From the NCBI GenBank assembly GCA_027069365.1, contig JALXES010000102.1, forward strand, positions 1 to 11,802: a stretch of DNA of 11,802 bases, in the 5' to 3' direction. Source of the DNA: Candidatus Moraniibacteriota bacterium. GTDB taxonomy: Bacteria; Patescibacteriota; Minisyncoccia; Moranbacterales; GCA-2747515. Of this stretch, positions 6,388 through 11,802 are shown in pieces. Both the position numbers and the translations under genes were made by a program. The notes beneath the pieces are model-generated. The model ran no database searches, was not told the DNA's origin, and worked only from the letters and a program-made list of their open reading frames with translations. Within the stretch, counting starts at the first letter, position 1. Every line of letters starts with the position of its first letter.

Positions 6388-7299
6388 ATGGCCAGGAGAG
6401 CGCGTAACCATGTTTCAAAAATTCCACACCGGCGTGTGCGCCGGCGCACGGTGCGGCGTGACTGGGCACGCATTGCGCGTGTGACGTTGTTTGTATGCGT
6501 CGTGGTGGCGTACGGTGTGGCGTGTGGCTGGGTGTTTTTGCTGTGGGAGGGCACACGCGTGACGCACATTACGGTCACGGGCACGCACCGCATGGATGCC
6601 GCTGTGCTTACGGCACGCGTGCGTGCGACAGTGGATGGTGTGGTGTGGCACTGGTTCCCGCGTGCGCAGTATGTGCTTGTGCGCCCGGAAAAAATCGCTG
6701 CTGCCGTGCGGGCGCTGAGCGGTGTTGTGCGCGATGTGCGTGTGGTGAAGCGCTTTCCCGATGCAGTGGAGGTGGCTGTGATGGAGTGGGACACAGTGTA
6801 TGTGTGGTGCACGGTGCGTGACGGCGCAGAATCGTGCGCGCTTTTGACAGATGATGGACACATCGGGCGGCGTGTCCCACCGGATGCGCCGGTACTGCGC
6901 GACAACCCTGTGGTACGCATCTATGACACAAGCGGGCGCGAGAGCGCTCCCGGTGCACCGGTACCAACGATTACGCCGGCGCTATTGCGAGATATTGCGG
7001 CGCAATTTGAGCGCATTGGTGTGCCGTTGGTGTCAGACCGCTTTGAGGTGCCGCACCGCAGGGCGCGAGAAGTCATTGCAACAACACGCGAAGGGTGGCA
7101 GATCAACCTTGCAACAGACCGACCGCTTGGTGAGGCAACGCGTGCTGTGGCCAGTGTGCTGGCGCATGCTCTCACGCCGGAGCAGCGTGCGCAACTGGCG
7201 ATGCTGGACGTGCGCTTCGGTCGCAAGGTATTCTATAGGTTACGGTCGCAGGAGACGGTTGATGCGCCGGCAGATATGGCGCGCCCTCTTGACGAATAG
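6388..7299 (+). CDS. ftsQ: FtsQ/DivIB-type POTRA protein
   Basis: 303 residues from ATG 6388, 2 nt after the holB stop. An upstream in-frame ATG at 6232 would overlap holB by over 150 nt and give a non-membrane prefix, so it was not used. Topology is a very basic cytoplasmic tail (1-30, many Arg), one membrane segment (about 31-52), then a POTRA domain (about 57-133: VTHITVTGTHRMD, and VRVVKRFPDAVEVAVME). A beta-type domain ends in LDVRFGRKVFYR (273-284), matching the FtsQ signature end. By family it bridges early and late divisome proteins (FtsL/FtsB, FtsW/FtsI) outside the membrane. No ftsA, ftsZ or mur genes adjoin it, which is unusual for ftsQ, so the name rests on domain order. Confidence 0.72.
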   Translation: MARRARNHVSKIPHRRVRRRTVRRDWARIARVTLFVCVVVAYGVACGWVFLLWEGTRVTHITVTGTHRMDAAVLTARVRATVDGVVWHWFPRAQYVLVRPEKIAAAVRALSGVVRDVRVVKRFPDAVEVAVMEWDTVYVWCTVRDGAESCALLTDDGHIGRRVPPDAPVLRDNPVVRIYDTSGRESAPGAPVPTITPALLRDIAAQFERIGVPLVSDRFEVPHRRAREVIATTREGWQINLATDRPLGEATRAVASVLAHALTPEQRAQLAMLDVRFGRKVFYRLRSQETVDAPADMARPLDE

Positions 7300-7318
7300 G
7301 GGTTTATAGCGCTAGAAT
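7289..7318 (+). promoter_or_regulatory. Sigma70-type promoter of secG
   Basis: TTGACG (7289-7294), an 18-bp spacer, then TAGAAT (7313-7318). The -35 overlaps the last codons of the ftsQ-like gene. The predicted start near 7325 leaves only about 3 nt before the secG ATG at 7328, so the mRNA would be almost leaderless. GGGG at 7319-7322 would then lie outside the transcript. Confidence 0.6.
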
Positions 7319-7327
7319 GGGGATATT

Positions 7328-7546
7328 ATGACAACGATTTCACTCCTACAACTTGTTGTTGCACTCCTCTTGATTGTGGCAATTCTCTTGCAGCAGCGCT
7401 CGTCCGGATTGGGAATGTCCTTTGGGGGCGGTGGTGCTGATGGGGGGTACTATACGCGCCGTGGTTTTGAGAAGTTTTTGACACAGGCAACGGTGGCGCT
7501 TGTTATCATATTTATCATTGTGTCAATTGCGCAAATCTTTGTTTAG
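7328..7546 (+). CDS. secG: Preprotein translocase subunit SecG
   Basis: 72 residues, the usual size. Two membrane helices (about 5-22 and 50-71) flank a Gly-rich cytoplasmic loop. LLQQRSSGLGMSFGGGGADGGYYTRRGFEKFLTQAT carries the family pattern QxRxSGLG...FGG and RGxEKFLxxAT. SecG is the small accessory subunit of the SecYEG channel and helps the SecA-driven translocation cycle. The gene has its own promoter and terminator, so it is likely monocistronic. The start sits directly behind the promoter without a good ribosome binding site. Confidence 0.93.
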   Translation: MTTISLLQLVVALLLIVAILLQQRSSGLGMSFGGGGADGGYYTRRGFEKFLTQATVALVIIFIIVSIAQIFV

Positions 7547-7558
7547 CGATAGGGTGAG

Positions 7559-7589
7559 AGTGTCTTACGAAGGGAAGACACTTTTTTTT
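7559..7589 (+). terminator. Intrinsic terminator of secG
   Basis: AGTGTCTT (7559-7566) pairs perfectly with AAGACACT (7575-7582) across the loop ACGAAGGG, followed by a run of Ts to 7589. It lies 12 nt after the secG stop and isolates the next gene. Confidence 0.92.
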
Positions 7590-7616
7590 GCGCCTCTAAC
7601 TTTTTGTGATATTTCT

Positions 7617-9347
7617 ATGCGACTTTTTACACGCATGACATCATTTCTTGCTACACTGCCACCATGCCGGGCGGCACGCCACTTCTCGTTTGGTGAAAAA
7701 GTCAGCGTGTTGTTTCTCACAGTGGCGGCACTTGGTGCGCTGGGGTTTTGGGCCTATGTAGGCTTCATCATGATGACGGTGGAGGGTCCCAAGCAAGGCG
7801 GCGTTTACACCGAGGCGGTCTTGGGGCAGCCAACGTACTACAACCCGCTTCTGCTGCGCATGGGCGCGGAGGGTGAAGCGGAGGCAAATGTGACGACACT
7901 TGTGTACAGCGGATTATTTCGCGCAGACGGGAAGGGCGGTGTGGTGCCGGACCTCGCGGAGCGCTATGAGGTGTCCGATGACGGCAAGACCTATACGGTA
8001 TACCTACGCACAAACGCCACGTGGCACGATGGTGAGCGTGTGACAGCAGATGACGTTGTCTACACAATCCACACCATTCAAGACCCGCGCTTTACGGTCT
8101 CACCGGCGCTTGCGCATGCGTGGGATGGGATTGCGGTTGAGCGCGTGGATGACTTTACCGTGCGGTTTGTGCTTGACAAGCCGTTTGCGCCGTTTGTGGC
8201 GGCACAGTTGCGTGTGGGAATCCTGCCGGAACATATTTGGGGTGCAGTGGAGCCGGATGCGTTTACTCTGGCGAAGGCAAATATGCAGCCGGTGGGTTCC
8301 GGGCCGTACAAGATTCACGAGAATGCAACTGACGATAATGGCGCTCTTGTGAGCACAACGCTTTCGCGCTTCCGTGACTACTACGGCGACGCTCCGTACA
8401 TTGATCGCATTAAATTTAGTTTCTTTGCAACGGAAGATGACGCAATCACGGCATTTCAGACGCACCAAGTCATGGGTGTGAGCGTCTCTGCAAACAACGT
8501 TGCAAAAGTTAGCACACAGGATGGTACCACCGTTGTGCGGCGTCTCAGCATCCCGTCAACCTATGCGGTATTCTTCAATCCGCTGAAGAGCGCGGCGCTC
8601 GCGTACAGTGATGTGCGTACAGCGCTTGCTATGGCAACGGACAAAAAGGCGATTGTGGATGCGGTGCTTCATGGCGAGGGGCAGATACTCACGGGACCGT
8701 TTGTAGAGGGAATGACGTGGTATACAGATGCGCAAAAAGCGCCGGCGTATGATGTGGAGGCGGCCAAAAAACTTTTGGAACAGAAGGGGTGGAAGGCCGG
8801 TGAAGATGGCATCCGTGCACGCGAGGGCACGGTGCTGCGTTTCACACTCGTGGTGCCGCAGTGGGAGAGTATTGTGGCAACAGCGGATCTGCTGAAGCAG
8901 CAGTGGCGTGCTGTCGGCGCGGATGTGCAGGTTCATGTCTTGCGTAGTGATGAGTTCCGTACGGTGCTGTCCAAGCGCTCCTACGGAGCACTGCTCTTTG
9001 GGCAAACGTACTTTGCCTTTGATGCTGACCCGTTCGCGTTCTGGCACTCCAGCCAGAAGGATGCACCGGGCTTAAATTTCTCTCAGCTGACCAACAAGGA
9101 CATTGACAAAGTTCTCGTGGAAGCGCAGCAACAGCGCGATGAAGCCAAGCGTGCTGAGCTCTATGCAACATTTAATGACCTCATGGCCAAGAACGTGCCG
9201 GCAGTGTTCCTCTACACACCGTACTACCTCTGGGTGCAGTCGCACCGTGTGCATGGTGTGGATGTGACACGTGTCAGCCGCCCGGCAGAGCGCTTTGCAA
9301 CCGTCGGACAGTGGTATGTGGCGACGCGACGCGTGCTCAAAAAATAG
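7617..9347 (+). CDS. Family 5 solute-binding protein (peptide ABC transporter), membrane-anchored
   Basis: 576 residues from ATG 7617. An in-frame ATG at 7500 lies inside secG and crosses its terminator, so it was rejected; ATG 7635 is an alternative. A basic N-terminus is followed by one membrane segment (about 29-53). There is no lipobox Cys, so it is anchored by an uncleaved helix. The mature part is SBP_bac_5-like: GGVYTEAVLGQPTYYNPL (61-78), VYSGLF, VVPDLAERYEVSDDGKTYTVYLR, WHDGERVTADDVVYT (136-150), GSGPYKI, and a C-terminal FNDLMAKNVPAVFLY segment. By family it binds oligopeptides outside the membrane and hands them to DppBC/OppBC permeases. No permease or ATPase gene is in the window. 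No ribosome binding site is visible; the promoter must lie in the 27 nt after the secG terminator but is not clear. Confidence 0.88.
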   Translation: MRLFTRMTSFLATLPPCRAARHFSFGEKVSVLFLTVAALGALGFWAYVGFIMMTVEGPKQGGVYTEAVLGQPTYYNPLLLRMGAEGEAEANVTTLVYSGLFRADGKGGVVPDLAERYEVSDDGKTYTVYLRTNATWHDGERVTADDVVYTIHTIQDPRFTVSPALAHAWDGIAVERVDDFTVRFVLDKPFAPFVAAQLRVGILPEHIWGAVEPDAFTLAKANMQPVGSGPYKIHENATDDNGALVSTTLSRFRDYYGDAPYIDRIKFSFFATEDDAITAFQTHQVMGVSVSANNVAKVSTQDGTTVVRRLSIPSTYAVFFNPLKSAALAYSDVRTALAMATDKKAIVDAVLHGEGQILTGPFVEGMTWYTDAQKAPAYDVEAAKKLLEQKGWKAGEDGIRAREGTVLRFTLVVPQWESIVATADLLKQQWRAVGADVQVHVLRSDEFRTVLSKRSYGALLFGQTYFAFDADPFAFWHSSQKDAPGLNFSQLTNKDIDKVLVEAQQQRDEAKRAELYATFNDLMAKNVPAVFLYTPYYLWVQSHRVHGVDVTRVSRPAERFATVGQWYVATRRVLKK

Positions 9348-9379
9348 TGCGTCGGTACGTAACGGACCTCTCGCAGTGA

Positions 9380-9407
9380 TTGACAAAATCTGTCAGTCGT
9401 GTACAAT
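9380..9407 (+). promoter_or_regulatory. Strong sigma70-type promoter upstream of tRNA-Leu
   Basis: TTGACA (9380-9385), 16-bp spacer, TACAAT (9402-9407). This is the best consensus match seen in the window. TGACA/TGTCA (9381-9385 and 9391-9395) form an inverted repeat over the -35 and spacer that could be an operator. A start near 9414 would give the tRNA a leader of about 136 nt with no clear ORF in it. Confidence 0.65.
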
Positions 9408-9517
9408 ACGATAATATCTTTCTTTTGGGTGCACGTCTTGTGTACTCATCAAAAAACACTATACAACACGTACATGCGAAGTGGCGGCGCTGTCCGCGCG
9501 GGCGCAGGGTGGTGGTG

Positions 9518-9523
9518 TATACT
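9518..9523 (+). promoter_or_regulatory. Possible proximal -10 box of tRNA-Leu
   Basis: TATACT lies 26 nt before the tRNA, so a start near 9530 would suit a short tRNA leader. The -35 position is G/C-rich and not consensus, so this is weaker than the site at 9380. Confidence 0.3.
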
Positions 9524-9549
9524 GTGAAATATATTGCACAAAACAGCAA

Positions 9550-9633
9550 GCCGAAGTGGCGGAATTGGTAGACGCGCTACGTTCAGGTCGTAGTGGGGGC
9601 AACCCCGTGGAGGTTCAAGTCCTCTCTTCGGCA
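9550..9633 (+). tRNA. tRNA-Leu(CAG)
   Basis: 84 nt. Acceptor arms GCCGAAG/CTTCGGC with A73. Type II: the long variable arm TGGGGGCAACCCCGT forms its own stem. Anticodon arm CTACG/CGTAG with loop TTCAGGT gives anticodon CAG, reading CUG. T arm GGAGG-TTCAAGT-CCTCT with one G-U pair. The D region holds GAATTGGTAGA. The 3' CCA is not encoded (CAT follows the discriminator), so a nucleotidyltransferase must add it. Confidence 0.96.
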
Positions 9634-9650
9634 CATTTATTTCCTGGTCC

Positions 9651-9680
9651 TTTGTCTGCATGTGACAGAAAGCAGACAAA
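9651..9680 (+). other. Perfect 9-bp stem-loop after tRNA-Leu
   Basis: TTTGTCTGC (9651-9659) pairs with GCAGACAAA (9672-9680) over a 12-nt loop. No T tract follows on either strand, so it is not a standard terminator. It may protect or guide 3' processing of the tRNA precursor. Confidence 0.5.
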
Positions 9681-9706
9681 ACTACCAAGACAATAGTAAG
9701 TAGAAT

Positions 9707-9735
9707 AAAAAGCATTCGTATGCCATGCTCTTTTT
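9707..9735 (+). terminator. Weak intrinsic terminator between tRNA-Leu and the RNase J gene
   Basis: AAAAAGCAT (9707-9715) and ATGCT (9725-9729) followed by C and TTTTT. The stem is AGCAT/ATGCT, with A/T runs on both sides that could work in either direction. It is AT-rich and short, so termination may be partial. It ends 36 nt before the RNase J start. Confidence 0.5.
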
Positions 9736-9771
9736 GTATGGTACGCGCGTGCTTGTGAAGTAAGAACTCGT

Positions 9772-11802
9772 ATGAACATACAACCAACGCAAACAGCGGA
9801 TCAGCGCCGGCGCGCACGTCGGCGTGAGGAGGCGCAGCAGCGCCAAAGTGCACAGAAGACAACGCGCGCACGAAGAGCGTCTGCAAAGAGTACACGTCGT
9901 ACACGCAGTACAGATGAGAGTGCACGCCCACAGCACTCCCGGCGCAGTAGCACACGCACGCATGCTACAACACAGCGCACACGGACAGCGGCGAGCAAGA
10001 AAAGCGCACGTCCATCGCGCGCCAAGAGTGCGTCACGCACAGCAAAGAGCGCCTCACGTCAGCGCACAAGCAGCGCTGCAACGAAGCGCACGCCGCGCCG
10101 ACAGATGCGCGAGATTGTGCACATGCCGGAGTCGCAGAAGAAACCGGAGAATAAAGTGCCGCGCGTCGGCAAGGACACGCTGCGCATCATTCCGATTGGC
10201 GGCAATGAAGAGGTGGGGCGCAATATGGACGTCGTGGAGTACGGCAATGACCTGGTCGTGATTGACATCGGGATGCAATTCCCGGAGGAGGATATGCCGG
10301 GCATTGACTACATCGTGCCAAATGCCGACTACCTCAAGGACAAGAAGAAGAAAATTCGCGCGGTAATTTTTACGCACGGACACTTGGATCACATCGGCGC
10401 CGCCCCGATTGTGCTGGAGCAGCTGGGCTACCCGCCGGTGATTGCGCGGGACCTCACGCTGGCGCTCATCAAGAAGAAGATTGCCGACTATGACCCGGCG
10501 GCAGTGGATCGCCTCAAGACGATTAGCATCAAGGACCTCTCACGCCCACTGCGCCTGGGCAGTATGGTTGCGCGGTTCTTTGAGGTGGAGCACTCCATTA
10601 TGGACTCTATGGGCGTGGCGCTGGAGACGCCCGCCGGGACCGTCATCCATATGGGTGACTGGATGATCAATCACAACCCCGTAGATGGCAAGGTCGTCAG
10701 TTACGAGCACCTCAAGCAGTTGCCCGCACCGCGGATCCTGATGCTGGAGAGTTTGGGCGCAATCAAGAAGGAAACGCCGAGCGAGAAGATTGTGCAGGGC
10801 AACCTGGAGACGCTGATTGACAACGTCAAAGGACGCCTCATCATCGGGACGTTTGCCTCACAGATCAAGCGCATCAAGCTGATTCTGCAGCACGCGCAGA
10901 AGCTGGGCAAGAAGGTGGCGCTGGACGGCTACAGCATGCGCACCAATATGGAGATTGCGCAGGAACTCGGCTACCTGAATGTCCGCAAGGATTTGCTGAT
11001 TCCGATTACGGATGTTGACAAATATCCGGACCACAAGGTGATTGTCATCTGCACCGGCGCGCAGGGCGAAAGTAACGCGGCGCTCAACCGCATCGTGACC
11101 GGCAACCACCGCAGCGTGAAGCTGAAGAAGACCGACACGATTGTCTTCTCTTCGTCGGTGATTCCGGGCAACGAGCGCAGCGTGCAGCGCCTGAAAGACA
11201 ACCTCTACCGCAAGTGCGACAATGTCATCCACTCGGATATTATGGATATTCACATGGGTGGTCACGCGGCGGCGGGCGACATCCAGGATGTTATCAAAAT
11301 GGTAGACCCGCAGTACTTCGTGCCAATCTACGCCAACCACTTCTTCCTCGTAGAGGCCAAGAAGCGCGCAATGGAGATTGGGTTCCCGAAGGAGAATGTG
11401 TTTGTGCTGGACAACGGGCAGGTGTTGGACATCCCAAAGGGCAAGCAGCCGATTGTGCGCAAGGAGCGCGCCGATGCCAGCTACGTGTTCATTGACGGCC
11501 TGGGCGTTGGCGATATCGGACACATCGTGCTGCGCGATCGTCAGGCGCTGGCCGGCGATGGTATGTTTGCGATCACGGTGCTGATTGACAGCAAGACCAA
11601 GAAGGTTATCGGCAATATGCAGATTACATCGCGCGGCTTCATCTTTGTGAAGGATAATTTTGACCTCATCAACGAGACCAAGAAGCGTGTGCGTGACATC
11701 ATCAAGAAGACTACCAGCCGCGATACGAAGTTGGACTACAAGTTTGTGGAGAACGAAATCCGCGACAAGATCGGTGAGTTCCTCTTCCAAAAGACGCAGC
11801 GC
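9772..11802 (+). CDS. rnj: Ribonuclease J with long basic N-terminal extension (3' end cut off)
   Basis: 677 codons are open to the window edge; perhaps 10-20 residues are missing. ATG 9772 is the first possible start after the in-frame TAA at 9706; the ribosome binding site is weak. Residues 1-111 are low-complexity Arg/Ser/Ala/Thr with about 30% Arg+Lys and AKSASR repeated. The enzyme begins at about 137 with LRIIPIGGNEEVGRNM. The metallo-beta-lactamase motif is H202-G-H204-L-D206-H207, further ligands are H274 (VEHSIMD) and D296 (GDW), and the beta-CASP motif B is H498 (HMGGHAAAGD). Motif C, PVHGE in classical RNase J, reads PIYANH (518-523). The C-terminal domain starts near RADASYVFIDGLGVGDIG. 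By family it is a 5'-3' exonuclease and endonuclease for mRNA decay and rRNA maturation. The tail probably binds RNA or ribosomes (inference). Confidence 0.93.
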   Translation, partial: MNIQPTQTADQRRRARRREEAQQRQSAQKTTRARRASAKSTRRTRSTDESARPQHSRRSSTRTHATTQRTRTAASKKSARPSRAKSASRTAKSASRQRTSSAATKRTPRRQMREIVHMPESQKKPENKVPRVGKDTLRIIPIGGNEEVGRNMDVVEYGNDLVVIDIGMQFPEEDMPGIDYIVPNADYLKDKKKKIRAVIFTHGHLDHIGAAPIVLEQLGYPPVIARDLTLALIKKKIADYDPAAVDRLKTISIKDLSRPLRLGSMVARFFEVEHSIMDSMGVALETPAGTVIHMGDWMINHNPVDGKVVSYEHLKQLPAPRILMLESLGAIKKETPSEKIVQGNLETLIDNVKGRLIIGTFASQIKRIKLILQHAQKLGKKVALDGYSMRTNMEIAQELGYLNVRKDLLIPITDVDKYPDHKVIVICTGAQGESNAALNRIVTGNHRSVKLKKTDTIVFSSSVIPGNERSVQRLKDNLYRKCDNVIHSDIMDIHMGGHAAAGDIQDVIKMVDPQYFVPIYANHFFLVEAKKRAMEIGFPKENVFVLDNGQVLDIPKGKQPIVRKERADASYVFIDGLGVGDIGHIVLRDRQALAGDGMFAITVLIDSKTKKVIGNMQITSRGFIFVKDNFDLINETKKRVRDIIKKTTSRDTKLDYKFVENEIRDKIGEFLFQKTQR

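Noticed and set aside
6225..6920. 231-residue minus-strand frame
   Set aside because: Antisense across the end of holB and the ftsQ-like gene, with biased Thr/Ser/Arg content typical of a shadow frame.
7500..7616. Upstream ATG start for the solute-binding protein
   Set aside because: It begins inside secG and reads through the strong secG terminator. ATG 7617 gives a normal anchor sequence.
9449..9955. 168-residue minus-strand frame with RGLEPPRGCPHYDLNVARLP
   Set aside because: That stretch is the well-known spurious translation antisense to a tRNA-Leu gene. The frame also runs into the RNase J start on the other strand.
10858..11790. 310-residue open frame on the minus strand
   Set aside because: It is fully antisense to the RNase J core, which has clear catalytic motifs. 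The frame is kept open by GC-rich codon use of the sense gene and shows no recognisable domain.

Overview
The window looks like chromosomal DNA of a Candidate Phyla Radiation (Patescibacteria, probably Parcubacteria-like) bacterium. This is inferred from gene content and style: very compact head-to-tail genes, few strong Shine-Dalgarno sites, a membrane-anchored (not lipoprotein) family 5 solute-binding protein next to secG, a tRNA without encoded CCA, and an RNase J with a long basic N-terminal tail. No marker gene fixes the taxon.

Layout. (1) Positions 1-2207 hold the 3' part of a large secreted or surface protein. It has ~74-residue repeats of two alternating types, an Asp-rich calcium-binding-type linker, a choice-of-anchor U-type domain, a fibronectin III domain and a hydrophobic C-terminus. 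(2) A small DksA/TraR-type zinc-finger protein lies on the minus strand at 2307-2702. Intrinsic terminators for opposite strands sit at its two ends. (3) The 444-nt divergent intergenic region 2703-3146 is unusually structured: a 27-nt palindrome, an ~80-nt nested stem-loop with perfect 13-bp outer arms, and a 13-bp direct repeat at 21-bp spacing. (4) A plus-strand cluster follows at 3147-7299: two GT4 glycosyltransferases, a clamp-loader delta' subunit (holB-like) and a POTRA protein of FtsQ type, with gaps of 3 nt, a 4-nt overlap and 2 nt. (5) secG (7328-7546) has its own promoter and an intrinsic terminator. (6) A membrane-anchored family 5 peptide-binding protein occupies 7617-9347. (7) A promoter region and tRNA-Leu(CAG) lie at 9380-9633. 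(8) RNase J starts at 9772 and runs off the right edge, lacking only its last residues.

The genes cover envelope glycosylation (two transferases), replication (delta'), division (FtsQ-like), secretion (SecG), peptide uptake (binding protein) and RNA decay (RNase J). This is core housekeeping in compact operons, with one accessory surface protein and one candidate RNA-polymerase-binding regulator at the left. No complete new system is evident. The least explained parts are the structured region 2703-3146 and the opposed terminators around the DksA-like gene.
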